The notes beneath the pieces were generated by a model. The model was not told the DNA's origin. It made no database searches and worked only from the letters and a program-made list of their open reading frames with translations. 64,000 nucleotides of DNA, taken from NCBI GenBank assembly GCA_003263775.1, contig JYJJ01000006.1, positions 1-64,000 on the forward strand, given 5' to 3'. This document shows positions 39,361-49,667 of this stretch, in pieces (the first letter of the stretch is position 1; every line of letters begins with the position of its first letter). A program made the translations under genes and the position numbers. This stretch comes from Vibrio maritimus. GTDB taxonomy: Bacteria; Pseudomonadota; Gammaproteobacteria; Enterobacterales; Vibrionaceae.

Positions 39361-41127
39361 ATGAATGTCGATATGCTCGTCGTGGGCGTTTACTTTATCT
39401 TTATGATAGCGATAGGCGTCATCTTTAAACGCTTCGCGGGTAGTTCTACCAGTGACTACTTTAGAGGCGGCGGTAAAATGCTCTGGTGGATGGTCGGCTC
39501 AACAGCCTTTATGACCCAGTTTAGTGCGTGGACCTTTACTGGGGCTGCAGGTAAAGCGTTTACCGATGGCTTCCCTATCATGGTCGTATTTATGGCCAAC
39601 GCATTTGGCTTCCTACTTTCTTGGTTGTTCTTCTCATATCGTTTCCGCCAAATGCGTGTTGTAACACCGATTGAAGGCGTTCGTCGTCGTTTTGGTGGCA
39701 CCAACGAGCAGGTATTTACATGGGCAACGATGCCAACCAGCATTGTTTACACCGGTATTTGGTTAAATGGTCTAGCACTGTTTGTAAGTGCAGTATTTAA
39801 AGTAGATATCGAGACGACCATTGTTGTTACTGGCCTAATTGTTCTATTCATCTCTGTTATTGGCGGGGCCTGGGGCGTAGTAGCATCTGACTTTGTTCAG
39901 ATGGTGGTTATCATGGCGGTGACAGTCGTGTGTGCGGTTGCAGCCCTAGTTAAGATTGGTGGTCCAACCAACCTTATCGAGCAGTTTCCGGCGGATTCAA
40001 TCATGGGCTCAGACATGAACTATCCACTGCTGTTCGTGGCATGGTTCATCTTCATGTTTGTTAAGCAGCTTCAAAACATCAACAACATGCAAGACTCTTA
40101 TCGCTTCCTTACGGCTAAAGATTCGACTAATGCGCGCAAAGCAGCATTACTTGCGTTTGTTCTTATGTTGATTGGTCCGGCTATTTGGTTCTTGCCACCT
40201 TGGGTAACGGCGGTGATGTACCCAGATGCAGCCACTGTTCATGCGGCAGAACTAGGTAAGAAAGCAGCGGATGCGGTTTACCTAGTGTTCGTTGAGAATG
40301 CAATGCCAGTTGGTATGGTTGGTCTGCTCATGTCAGCGGTATTTGCGGCAACCATGTCTTCAATGGACTCTGGACTTAACCGTAACTCTGGTATCTTTGT
40401 TCGCAACTTCTATGCGCCAATCCTGGATAAAAAGGCTGACGACAAGAAACTGATGCGTGTGAGCCAAATCGTCACTATGTGTTTTGGTGGTCTGATTATT
40501 CTCGTCGCACTGTTCATCAACTCACTCCGTGGATTGAGCCTATTTGATGCCATGATGTACGTTAGTACATTGCTGCAGATGCCTATCCTAGTACCGCTTT
40601 TCTTCGGTATCTTCATCAAGAAGACGCCAGATTGGGCTGCATGGGCAACACTGGCTGTCGGTATTATCGTTTCCTACCTTGTTAGCTTTGTGATTACTGC
40701 TGATGTGGTAGCTAACTGGCTGAACCTAGATACGCCATTTACCGGTCGTGAAGCGAAAGACCTTAAGGTTCTACTGGGCATCATGGGTCACCTATTCATC
40801 ACTGGTGGTTTCTTCTGTTTAACAACTCGATTCTATAAAGAACCTGTTGGTGAGCGAGAAGCTGAACTGACAGAATTCTGGAATGATGTCGCGACGCCAG
40901 TACTAGAAGAAGCAGGTCAAGATGAGCTAGACCGTCAACAGCGCAACATGCTAGGTAAACTGATTCTTGTCTTCGGTGTTCTAGTGACTCTGATGGTGCT
41001 GATCCCGAACCCATTCTGGGGACGCATGGCCTTTGTCTTCTGTGGTGCCGTTATTGTTACGGTAGGTAGTTTACTTCTCAAGAGTGCAAAGCAAGCAGAT
41101 AAACTAACAGCCAGCACCGCCACTTAA
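39361..41127 (+). CDS. Sodium:solute symporter (SSS family), oligo-uronide type
   Basis: Intact 588-residue symporter with 13-14 helices and the SSS sodium-site region SAVFAATMSSMDSGLNRNSGIFVRN. ATG 39361 follows aaaAGGAGttc. Its near-duplicate is read divergently at 38764. Members in alginate/pectin loci import oligo- or mono-uronides with sodium. It heads a plus-strand run with two secreted lyase candidates and KdgM, so outer and inner membrane uptake are encoded side by side. Confidence 0.92.
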   Translation: MNVDMLVVGVYFIFMIAIGVIFKRFAGSSTSDYFRGGGKMLWWMVGSTAFMTQFSAWTFTGAAGKAFTDGFPIMVVFMANAFGFLLSWLFFSYRFRQMRVVTPIEGVRRRFGGTNEQVFTWATMPTSIVYTGIWLNGLALFVSAVFKVDIETTIVVTGLIVLFISVIGGAWGVVASDFVQMVVIMAVTVVCAVAALVKIGGPTNLIEQFPADSIMGSDMNYPLLFVAWFIFMFVKQLQNINNMQDSYRFLTAKDSTNARKAALLAFVLMLIGPAIWFLPPWVTAVMYPDAATVHAAELGKKAADAVYLVFVENAMPVGMVGLLMSAVFAATMSSMDSGLNRNSGIFVRNFYAPILDKKADDKKLMRVSQIVTMCFGGLIILVALFINSLRGLSLFDAMMYVSTLLQMPILVPLFFGIFIKKTPDWAAWATLAVGIIVSYLVSFVITADVVANWLNLDTPFTGREAKDLKVLLGIMGHLFITGGFFCLTTRFYKEPVGEREAELTEFWNDVATPVLEEAGQDELDRQQRNMLGKLILVFGVLVTLMVLIPNPFWGRMAFVFCGAVIVTVGSLLLKSAKQADKLTASTAT

Positions 41128-41145
41128 TCTCTTAATACCCCCATT

Positions 41146-41180
41146 GAGGAGCTACGCAGTTCACAGTAGCTCCTCTTTTT
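41146..41180 (+). terminator. Terminator after the second symporter
   Basis: Nine-bp stem gaggagcta / tagctcctc with a 12-base loop and five T. Confidence 0.85.
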
Positions 41181-41232
41181 AAAAACCACCAATCAAGAAA
41201 TAAATCTATAAACACGGAAGGGAGATCCAAAC

Positions 41233-43231
41233 GTGAAAATGAACGTGAACACACTTGCCATACTTATTCCTCTAACCTTATATAGCGCCTCTGGTCTTTC
41301 TGCTCCAGGATATAAACAAGGCGCAATGTTACCTACGACATTTCAAAATACTATCTACGCAGTTGATCACGGTGTCATCGCTGATGATGGCATTGATGAT
41401 TCTGCTGCGCTACAAGCTATCATCGACCATGAGGTTAACACCTCTACGACTAACAATACGGTGATAATACTGCCAAAGGGGACTATCAACCTTAGTGATG
41501 AAATCCATATTGACAAGTCAGGGTTGGTTATCAAAGGGGCAGGAAGCGATCCTGTCACGGGGACTGAAATTGTCGTCAAGTCCTGGTCACCTTATGGTGT
41601 GGATGCGAGCAATGCGCCTGACTTTGATAAGAAATACTGGCCTGGGTTTGGCGTATTTCGTGTAGAAACTCGAGAGAAGCATGTTAAAGAACCTGCTTAC
41701 GAAGGGAGCGTCAACTTTCACTGGAAACACAGTATTGAGTTTGCACAACCTGCAAAAATGGGTGACACCACTATTTTCTTAGAATCCGGAAAAGCTGGCG
41801 AGTTTAGCCAAGGAGATCTTATTTATGTCGGTGCTGCTAGTGACAAGGCATTTTTAGATAAAGGGCAAGTACCAGAATCGAGAAGAAGCGGTAGCCATAT
41901 AAAAACCGGTCACATGCGTACACAGATTTTTAAAGTGGCGGCGGTAAATACTGGCAACAATACCGTCACCCTTGATGGGGCTCTAGAGTTCGATATCCAG
42001 CTAAACAATGAAACTGGTTATAACAGCCGTGTTATGCCCGTCAGTGCGGTAGAAAACTTTGGCCTGCAAGACTTCTTCCTGACCATGGATACAAAAGGCA
42101 GTCATTGTGAAGGCTACAACCGCAACCAGTTTTCGGCGAGGAACCCCAATGGTGTTTTGTATCGATATGAGAATGTATGTGCACAAGATGCAATTCACGG
42201 CATCATTCTAAAGTGGGCATACAACGGCTGGGTTGATAATGTCCGTATCGACATGATTGGCTCACACCCTATTGTTAGTGAGTTTGCTAAAGCGGTAACT
42301 ATCTCCAATAACATGATTGACGGTTCGTGGAACAAAGGTGCTGGTGGCAATGGGTATGTTCGTGGCTCTAAGCTTTACAACAGCTGGATTCACAATAACG
42401 ATATTCGCAACATTCGACACCTAGCCCTCCAGTGGTCTGCGACCGGAAATGTCGTCGAGCACAATACACTTAATGTTGATATGAACTTCCATGGGGTTGG
42501 GAGCGTAACAATCTAGTTCGTTCTAATGACATTGCCGTACCGTATGAGCATCGCAGTTGGTCAAATGGGGCGCCAGAGTCGGGGGCAACGTGGCAACCTA
42601 TTTGGGTTGGGTCGGGCGACCATGCAAGTAAGTGGTCAGGACCAACTGGACCCAACAATGTTCTAGTTAATAATACGCTGAAGAAGGCAAAGAGCTCGGG
42701 TGACAGTATTATTCGCTGGGGACTGTTTGATGAGCCGGATGTAGAGTATGCGCTCAACTGGGATGGCAGCAATTACCAACATCTCAATATTAATGGAGAG
42801 CCAATAACTACTTGGAATCAAACATTGGCAGAGGGCGTGCATCAGCAGATACCAATCTCTGGTGTCACTGTTGCTGGGGGTCTTGGCCTCCAGAAGGGGT
42901 TGATCCAGAAGAGCCGGTTGATCCCGTTGATCCTCCCGTATCTGAAGGATGTGATGCCGTAACCCAATACAGTTGGGGGCAGAAAATGGAGTTGGATCTA
43001 TCCCATGCATCCTGTTTAGCGATTGATAGAGATCTCGCAGGGAAAACCGTACAAGTATGGGATAGTGATGCAAATAGTTACTGTGATTTCAGAGGGACGT
43101 TATCCAGTGTTGATGGCAGCGGTTCAATTAGCGTGACATCAAACTATGTGAGCGGTAACACACTCTCAGGCAAGGTAGTGAAATTTGGTTCAAGCAACCA
43201 CTGCCAGTACGTAAAATTTAGATCTTATTAG
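41233..43231 (+). CDS. Secreted right-handed beta-helix protein, candidate polysaccharide lyase (two frameshifts)
   Basis: About 666 residues repaired. GTG 41233 fits the gggag ribosome site (9 bases); ATG 41239 is the alternative. Signal peptide 1-24 (..GLSAPGYK). The body is a pectate-lyase-type beta-helix (AVDHGVIADDGIDDSAALQAII; VIILPKGTINLSDEIHI; VIKGAG; NNMIDGSW). A short Pro/Asp/Glu linker (EEPVDPVDPPVSEG) leads to a C-terminal beta module of about 90 residues with several Cys, perhaps sugar-binding. Frame breaks at the G run 42493-42496 (repaired NFHGGWERNNLVRSND) and at about 42881 (T missing). The precise lyase family is not recognised; the locus points to an acidic polysaccharide. 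Confidence 0.72.
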
Positions 43232-43261
43232 AATTTATCTATCTAAAATAATATAAATCAC

Positions 43262-43286
43262 AGGGCTCTTTTTGAGCCCTTTTTTA
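43262..43286 (+). terminator. Terminator after the beta-helix gene
   Basis: Stem agggctc (43262-43268) / gagccct (43274-43280) with a T-only loop and a further T run. Confidence 0.85.
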
Positions 43287-43440
43287 TATTTACACTGTTT
43301 AGAATTGGCTTTGAGTTTATAAATTTGATTGAAATCACAATTATCATTATTAATATGGGGATAACTAAATAAAATGATCGTGATCGACTTTTTAAACCGA
43401 TGTTTCAATTATTATCATTTTAGTTTTAATAAGGAGATTT

Positions 43441-44621
43441 ATGATGGTTAGTAAAAGTATGATTGCTATTTCTCTCGCCTTATCCTGGGGGCGGTAGCGG
43501 GTGATATCGACTTTATTTCATATGATTCATCGGCGCTTGAGTATAACAAGCAACATCTAACAATGAAGCAAGGTTCTATAGATGCATTAGTTGCAAAAGC
43601 AGATAAGGCGCTCAATGCTGAAATAGATCCAGTGACGAACAAAACTCTATTACCAGCCAGTGGTGACAAACACGATTACTTTAGCTTTGGCCCATATTGG
43701 TGGCCGAACCCAGATACTGAAGATGGCTTACCTTATGTGCGCCGTGATGGTGAATATAATATGGCCACTAAAAGCGCAGCAACGGATAAGCAGCGTTTTA
43801 TCCGCTTTGCCAAAGATGTAACAGACCTCAGTCTCGCTTATTACTTCACTGATAATCAAGCTTATGCAGATAAAGCGAAAGCTCAGCTTAGTGCATGGTT
43901 TGTTGATCCAAAAACACGAATGAACCCTAACCTCAACCATGCTCAAGCAATCCCTGGAATTGTTGATGGGCGTGGTATTGGCATTATTGATAGTCGCTTA
44001 CTTATCCCGGTACTGGATAGTATCAACATCTTACAAGAGCAGCTGGATCCAAAAGACTACCAGGCCATGGTTGCTTGGTTTAGTGAATTTAACCAATGGC
44101 TTCTAACCAGTAATCATGGTTTCGAAGAGGATAATTGGCACAACAATCATGGTACGTGGTATGACGCACAAGTGGCTGCTTTTGCCATTTTTGTCGGGCA
44201 AGAAGATATTGCAAAGCAGCGTTTGAGAATCACACAAATGCGCCGAATCGGCAGTCAATTTGATATGAATGGGCGTCAGCATGGAGAGCTAGAACGGACT
44301 CGCCCTTGGCATTATTCAAACTTCAACCTAGAAGCCTATAGTCATCTTGGTCACTTCGGAGACAAGCTTGGCATCGACGTTTGGAATTATGAAGTTGATA
44401 AGCACTCTTTATTAAAAGGTTATCAATATATCGCTAAACATGCTAATCAACCTGATAACTGGCAATACAAAGAATTAAAAGGTTTTGATGGTTCGAAAGC
44501 CTATGTGAATTTACTTTATGCGCAGAAAGCATATGGTGAACCGGTATTTACCGACGCTATTTCTGAGCTGAGTAAAGAAAAAGTAAATAGCAAAAAAGTT
44601 TCAAACCTACTATTCAAATAA
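43441..44621 (+). CDS. Secreted alginate-lyase-fold (alpha/alpha toroid) polysaccharide lyase candidate (frameshift)
   Basis: About 393 residues repaired. ATG 43441 follows aaGGAGattt and encodes a signal peptide (MMVSKSMIAISLALSLGAVAG) once the missing C near 43484 is restored; otherwise the frame stops at codon 17. The mature part is an Alginate_lyase (PF05426-type) fold: DYFSFGPYWWPNPDTEDGLPY, LNHAQAIPGIVDGRGIGIID, DNWHNNHGTWYDAQVAAF (candidate catalytic Asn/His), GELERTRPWHYSNFNLEAY. The fold includes PL5 mannuronate lyases and related glucuronan/mannuronan lyases. A KdgM porin gene follows 13 bases later, so they are probably co-translated. Confidence 0.8.
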
Positions 44622-44634
44622 AAGGAATTAAACT

Positions 44635-45309
44635 GTGTCTAAGGTCTATAAAATAGCTACAACTACGGTTGTGGCATTGGTTGCTAGTGCCTCTATTTCT
44701 GCGGCATCTCTCGATTTTCGTCAAGAATATAAACACGAAAGTGAAACATACGCTAGTCGCGTGAAGCTTGGGGCTGGCGTTGGGAATATGTATTTTGGCG
44801 TTGAAGCGATGCAGAAGGGGAAACCATTTTCAGAATGGCAATCGAAAGGCAATGAATTCGACTTCGGCTACAAATACAAAATTGATGAAAATTGGATGCT
44901 TATACCAGGCATGCCAATTACGTTCTTCCCTGGTCACGTAACCTATAAACCTCAGCTTCGCGCTCAGTACTCTTTTGATTCAGGGTTTGTGACTAAACTT
45001 CGCTACCGTCATGAGTTCCGTAACTTCTCTGATGATCGTTCTTCTGAACAGAAGAGCAAAGTCACGGCGAACCTTGATTACAAATACAATGGTTTTCAGT
45101 TTGGCCTAGAAGCGAACTATGAGAAAGGTTTGGATGATCAAGTGTTATTCGACAACGGTGACACCAACTGGGACGCATTGTTCAAACTTGGTTATAAAGG
45201 CGAAGACTGGAGTTGGCGCCCATATGTTGAGTTCGCCAATGTTTCGGTATCGAGCTCTTCAAGCGATCGTCAGCTACGAAGCCGTATCGGCATTACTTAT
45301 AGCTTCTAG
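44635..45309 (+). CDS. KdgM family oligogalacturonate/oligo-uronide porin
   Basis: 224-residue outer-membrane barrel. GTG start at 44635 with aAAGGA 8 bases upstream; signal peptide ends at ..SISAASLDF. The mature start LDFRQEYKHESETYASRVKLG and arginine/lysine-rich strands (KLRYRHEFRNFSDD, YKPQLRAQYSF) plus the C-terminal RSRIGITYSF are typical of KdgM, which passes anionic oligosaccharides. Placed directly after a secreted lyase, it should admit the lyase products. Confidence 0.9.
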   Translation: MSKVYKIATTTVVALVASASISAASLDFRQEYKHESETYASRVKLGAGVGNMYFGVEAMQKGKPFSEWQSKGNEFDFGYKYKIDENWMLIPGMPITFFPGHVTYKPQLRAQYSFDSGFVTKLRYRHEFRNFSDDRSSEQKSKVTANLDYKYNGFQFGLEANYEKGLDDQVLFDNGDTNWDALFKLGYKGEDWSWRPYVEFANVSVSSSSSDRQLRSRIGITYSF

Positions 45310-45335
45310 AGGTCTACTGTAACTGATTGTCCGCA

Positions 45336-45369
45336 TGGCCACACTAGATTATTAGTGTGGCCATTTTTT
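45336..45369 (+). terminator. Terminator after the KdgM gene
   Basis: Ten-bp stem tggccacact / agtgtggcca followed by six T. Confidence 0.88.
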
Positions 45370-45382
45370 ATAGTGAGGGACT

Positions 45383-46972
45383 ATGACATTGATAAAAAAG
45401 GGCGCGCTGCTGCTGATTACAGCGATGTTGGGTATCGCGTTGATTGTGTTTGTCAGCTTGGATTCAATAAAAACATCTTTAGTCGAAACCAAAAAGCATG
45501 AGGTGGCATCGCTACTCTCGTTTGCAAAGAAGCAAGCATCGGATGCCATCTTGCAAAGCCGCTCTGTGGAAGCGGCTGAGCAACGCGTTATTGCGGCGCT
45601 GTCTACCTATCGCTTGGGTAATGCTTACATTTGGGCTAATGACCACAATGCTATGGCTCGCGTTCATGTGCGTGGCGAAAAACTGGGAACCTTCCAAAGC
45701 TCTTATGCTCGGCATGTAAACCTGCTGGAGGATAAGGAGTTCAACTATGTTGTCGGCGAGGTGAGCAAACCAAACTCGTCGGAAAAGGTGACTAAGGTGA
45801 GTGCGATTACGATGATCCCAGAGCTGAAGTGGGTGATGGGGCTTGGGATATACATGGACGATGTTGAAGAAAGTTATCAGCAGCTTGTGACACGTCTTTT
45901 GCTCTACAGCGGCGGTATCTTAGTGATGATATTGTTGATAATCGGTCTCATTGCGCGCAGCATTTATCGCTCTGTCGGCGGTGAGCCGAGTGTCGTTGTT
46001 TCTTTAACGAAGCGTATAGCAGATGGGCACTTAGCGCAACTTGTTGCTCGGTCAGTTCCACGAGGCAGCATTCTAGAGTCGGTTCGCCAGATGCAGGCTT
46101 CATTGAAGCGGTTTGTCGATAAAATCAGTTCGGTTTCGGTGATGATCAATCAGTCTACCGATAGTCTAGATCGTAATGTCGCGGCAACAACGGAGAGTTT
46201 GGGGCAAATCCGCTCAATTTCAGATGACACTCTCAACTCTATGAAGGCTCTTGAACTCAGTATCGAGGAAATCAATATAGGTATTGATAAGGCACAATCG
46301 AATAGTTTGCAGTCTCAATCATTGTCTGAGGAGGGAGTAGAGGCAATTCAATCCATGGAAGGCTCGGTGGAGGACATTCGTACTAGCCTGAATGGTTCGC
46401 TGCACAGTTTTGGTCTTTTAGCAGCCAAATATGAGCAGATAACAGGGGTTGTAGAGGTGATTCAAGGTATCGCTGAACAGACGAATCTGTTAGCTCTCAA
46501 CGCAGCCATTGAAGCAGCGAGAGCGGGCGATCAAGGGCGTGGTTTTGCTGTGGTCGCTGATGAGGTTCGAAGTCTAGCGGCTAGGACGTCGGATGCAACG
46601 GTGGAAATCTCTAAAATGAGTGAGCATATTTTGTCGGAGTCGGAACATGTTTCCAATGACTTGAGAGGGCTACTTGAAAAAATCTCGCAAAGCGAGGCCA
46701 AATCTGAACAGGTTGGTGTAATTTTCAGTCAAGTTAAGCAAGGTGCGAGTGATGTTCAGAGTATTGTCGCTGATTTAAAACAGTCGACAAAAAATGAGTT
46801 GGCCATTTCTGAGCAGGTTTATCTATCCATTGAGCAACTGCTCAACGTTCAAGAAGCAAACTTGAATCGAATTGAGCAGTTTTCATTGAGTTCCATTGAA
46901 CTCAAGCGGTTATCTGATGACCTACAATCTAACAGCCATGGATTTGAAAAAGAGCGTGTAGCGGCACGTTAA
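45383..46972 (+). CDS. Methyl-accepting chemotaxis protein with Cache-type sensor
   Basis: 529 residues. Helix 1 at about residues 7-28, a periplasmic single-Cache domain ([36 protein letters not shown]), helix 2 at about 172-193, a HAMP-like linker, and the signalling hairpin [20 protein letters not shown]. Neighbouring KdgM and lyase genes make an acidic-sugar attractant plausible, but no ligand is shown. A short bidirectional hairpin overlaps its stop codon. Confidence 0.92.
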   Translation: MTLIKKGALLLITAMLGIALIVFVSLDSIKTSLVETKKHEVASLLSFAKKQASDAILQSRSVEAAEQRVIAALSTYRLGNAYIWANDHNAMARVHVRGEKLGTFQSSYARHVNLLEDKEFNYVVGEVSKPNSSEKVTKVSAITMIPELKWVMGLGIYMDDVEESYQQLVTRLLLYSGGILVMILLIIGLIARSIYRSVGGEPSVVVSLTKRIADGHLAQLVARSVPRGSILESVRQMQASLKRFVDKISSVSVMINQSTDSLDRNVAATTESLGQIRSISDDTLNSMKALELSIEEINIGIDKAQSNSLQSQSLSEEGVEAIQSMEGSVEDIRTSLNGSLHSFGLLAAKYEQITGVVEVIQGIAEQTNLLALNAAIEAARAGDQGRGFAVVADEVRSLAARTSDATVEISKMSEHILSESEHVSNDLRGLLEKISQSEAKSEQVGVIFSQVKQGASDVQSIVADLKQSTKNELAISEQVYLSIEQLLNVQEANLNRIEQFSLSSIELKRLSDDLQSNSHGFEKERVAAR

Positions 46973-46990
46973 AAACAGCTGCGCTGTTTT
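46972..46990. terminator. Bidirectional terminator between the chemoreceptor and exonuclease genes
   Basis: aaaacagc / gctgtttt stem with a tgc loop, A-flanked and T-flanked, squeezed between two convergent stop codons. Confidence 0.75.
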
Positions 46991-47710
46991 TTAAGGTCGA
47001 TAAATGACCTCACTTAGCGGACGATGACAAAGCTTTAGCCTTTTGACTTGTGCTAAAAATAGCTCGGCACATCCTAGAGCGTCACTGGCCGCTGAGTGAG
47101 CGTAATAATCAGGTAAATTATAATGTTGCCGCAGGTCATCGAGCTGAAAGCTGGAATGTCCTCGATTTTTCCCTAAGTAGCTAAATCGTTTCTCAAGCGA
47201 CAAGGTGTCTATCATGTAACAAGGTAGCTTTTCAATCTGGTAGCGCCTTTTAAGGTATGACGACAAAAAGCCATACTCAATACCTGCGCTGTGGGCAATG
47301 ATGGTTTTACCTCGAAGATGTTCGATCAATCGATCGAGCGCAAGCTCAGCTTCTATGCCTTGTTCTCGAACTTGCGTTGGCATAATTTCATGAACGACGG
47401 CGCTTTCCGGGCGAATAGTCACATCTTGTCGCAAAATCACTTCACTGACACTGGTTAAATTAATCTCTTCGTAGTTTAACTCCACCGTTCCAATAGACAG
47501 GATCCTATCAGAGTCTGGCTCTAACCCCGTCGTTTCAAAATCGAGGGCAACAAATTGTTGCTCGGACACAGGGCGCTCTGCATTGGGGAGAGGGTGAGCA
47601 AAGTAATGCTCGAGCGCATAAGAAGGCCAGTGTTTGGCTTGCATAGATTGGTGCAGAGCTTTGATGTTATCGCCTTTCGAGAAGAGCTTTTGTAAGGTTT
47701 TGGCCAACAT
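46991..47710 (-). CDS. DnaQ-fold 3'-5' exonuclease
   Basis: 239 residues. DEDDh motifs: Exo I FVALDFETTGLEP, Exo II TIIAHSAGIEYGFL, Exo III YYAHSAASDALGCAELF. N-terminal 60 residues precede the nuclease core. It resembles the epsilon-type proofreading exonucleases that travel beside DUF294 nucleotidyltransferase genes in many gammaproteobacteria; the upstream gene here is exactly that, one base away, so the two form an operon. Cellular role not established. Confidence 0.88.
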   Translation of the reverse strand: MLAKTLQKLFSKGDNIKALHQSMQAKHWPSYALEHYFAHPLPNAERPVSEQQFVALDFETTGLEPDSDRILSIGTVELNYEEINLTSVSEVILRQDVTIRPESAVVHEIMPTQVREQGIEAELALDRLIEHLRGKTIIAHSAGIEYGFLSSYLKRRYQIEKLPCYMIDTLSLEKRFSYLGKNRGHSSFQLDDLRQHYNLPDYYAHSAASDALGCAELFLAQVKRLKLCHRPLSEVIYRP

Positions 47711-47711
47711 A

Positions 47712-49580
47712 TCAGAACCCGTTTACAAATTTGAGTTTTGCGACGTCCTGCAGTTCACTAATGATCTTGAACGCGTCTTTCAAGTGCTTGCGTTCAAAAC
47801 TGCTGAACTCATCAGGGCGGATGTTGTTGTCAGGGGTATCGCCACGCACTTGGGCGTTAAGTTGGTGTCTAAAGCGAACTTGCATCAGAAAACGGTAGGC
47901 GCCAATGATATTATCGCAGCTGTCTTGAGATAATGTACCTTGCTCCACGGCATACCGAAAACGTTCTTCAGTTCCTGTTAATGAGCCTCCAGCGGCTAGG
48001 CTGTATATGCGAGCGAGGTCGATAATTAGGTTCAGGGCAAACTTTTTGATGTTGAGTGATTTGGTATTGTCGCCACTCTTCTCTAAAACCAAGCTGTTAA
48101 AAATACCAAGTGGTGGTGAGGTCTCGATGGCATCGCGTGTCAGCGCTGGGATAAAGCGAGGGTTTGCATGAATTGTCTGGTGTAGGTGGTTTTGAAGCGT
48201 ATCGACAAGTTCTGCATTCCCGTAGACACAGCGTATCTCCATGAAGACACTGATACTGAGGAGTTTGTTGTACTCAGGACTGGCTACCCATTTCGTGTAG
48301 TAGTCTTTCCAGCGACTTACATTCTGGTTCCACTTGGCTGTTGCAGCCATGTATTTACCGCTGCATAGAGGGTAGCCAACGGCAGCGAGTCCATTACATA
48401 CGCGCATGGCAAAATAGGTGAAGTAAAATCGGTCATTCTCGGTTGCATCTTCTGCAAGAACCAAAGCATTGTCTTGATCCGATAGCATATGCACTTCATT
48501 TCTCGCGTGAGATCCCGCAACCATCCATGCATAGTCACAAGGTGGTGGCCCAAGCACTTCTTCGGTTAGTTGGATTATTCGCCTATTGAACGCATCCATG
48601 ATCATCGACATGACCTGGCCATGAATCTCGGCACTCACGCCACTTTCGACTAAAGCTTGGAAAATGGTTTCCTTTTCATCTCGAAGATTCGCAAGGGCAC
48701 TTATCGAGTTCGCGTATTTGATCTTTTCAATCAGAAATAGCGACTGAGTTCGATGGTTGTGAACTAAGTGAGTGGTGGTCAATAAGCCTTTTACTTCGTG
48801 GTTGGCAATGACAGGCAGGCAGCGAATGTTGTATTGCAGCATAAGTGAAATCGCTTGAATTACTTTATCTTCGCTGTTTATCAAGATGGGATTGCGAGTC
48901 ATGACTTCATGTATCGGTTTATGGGTATCCACCCCTTGGGCAACAACATGTTGTGTCATATCTCGGTCCGTTACTAAGCCGACAATTTCGCGTTCTTTTA
49001 GTACGACAGCACATGAACTGCGGCGTTTGCCACACATGGCTTTGGCGACATCAATGATTGAGTCGTTATAGTCAGAGACTGTGATATTTTCGCTAGCGAC
49101 TTCACCAACAGTCCGAAAAAATAGGCTTTTGTCTTCTTTATTGACGATCGAGCGTATCGCAGAGTGTAAACGTGTTTGGGCCGTAGCCGCAAAGTAGTCT
49201 TTGATCTCGGGATGCTGTTCGCACGTTTCTTGGATGATGGCGTGCGGTATGAGGTAAAGCAGCGAGTCTTCAATCGCTTCTGCCCGATAGCCATCTTCAG
49301 CTTCTTTAAGCGGCTCTAGGAAAGTAAATCCAAATTGATCCTCCTCTCCAAGCCGAGCTCGCAACTTATTGATCTGGGTTCGCTGCTCAATAGCACCTTT
49401 TCGAATCACATAGAGGTAACGCTTCTCGCACATGGAATGAAATTCAATACTTTCACCCTTGGCGAGGTATTTGATGGTCACCGCGCTGGCCAGTGATTCA
49501 ACGACGGGTTTTGGAAGAAGATCGAAAGGATCGAGATGAATCAAGAAATCAAGAATATTGTTTGAAGCTGAGGTTCCCAT
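47712..49580 (-). CDS. cNMP-binding / CBS / DUF294 putative nucleotidyltransferase
   Basis: 622 residues. Order: cyclic-nucleotide-binding-like domain (residues 15-130, YLAKGESIEFHSMCEKRYLYVIRKGAIEQ), a CBS pair (about 160-280, SSCAVVLKEREIVGLVTDRDMT and ILINSEDKVIQAISLMLQYNIRCLPVI), a DUF294 nucleotidyltransferase (MVAGSHARNEVHMLSDQDNALV, with G-S and D-x-D) and a C-terminal helical partner domain. Relatives resemble GlnD-like transferases and are linked to second-messenger control; function remains unproven. Paired with the downstream exonuclease. Confidence 0.88.
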   Translation of the reverse strand: MGTSASNNILDFLIHLDPFDLLPKPVVESLASAVTIKYLAKGESIEFHSMCEKRYLYVIRKGAIEQRTQINKLRARLGEEDQFGFTFLEPLKEAEDGYRAEAIEDSLLYLIPHAIIQETCEQHPEIKDYFAATAQTRLHSAIRSIVNKEDKSLFFRTVGEVASENITVSDYNDSIIDVAKAMCGKRRSSCAVVLKEREIVGLVTDRDMTQHVVAQGVDTHKPIHEVMTRNPILINSEDKVIQAISLMLQYNIRCLPVIANHEVKGLLTTTHLVHNHRTQSLFLIEKIKYANSISALANLRDEKETIFQALVESGVSAEIHGQVMSMIMDAFNRRIIQLTEEVLGPPPCDYAWMVAGSHARNEVHMLSDQDNALVLAEDATENDRFYFTYFAMRVCNGLAAVGYPLCSGKYMAATAKWNQNVSRWKDYYTKWVASPEYNKLLSISVFMEIRCVYGNAELVDTLQNHLHQTIHANPRFIPALTRDAIETSPPLGIFNSLVLEKSGDNTKSLNIKKFALNLIIDLARIYSLAAGGSLTGTEERFRYAVEQGTLSQDSCDNIIGAYRFLMQVRFRHQLNAQVRGDTPDNNIRPDEFSSFERKHLKDAFKIISELQDVAKLKFVNGF

Positions 49581-49626
49581 ACTAATCCCTTAAATGAAAT
49601 GGTGTTTCAATAAATGATTTGGTGGC

Positions 49627-49656
49627 AAAAAAAGCAGCACGTGTGCTGCTTTTTTC
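49627..49656. terminator. Terminator between the IclR and CBS genes
   Basis: aaaaaagcagcac / gtgctgctttttt: 13-bp perfect inverted repeat with a gt centre, usable on either strand. Confidence 0.88.
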
Positions 49657-49667
49657 TTTTATCAATG

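Noticed and set aside
43330..43380. Fur-like acaattatcattattaat before the 43441 gene
   Set aside because: Only partial match in a generally AT-rich stretch and no iron-related gene nearby.
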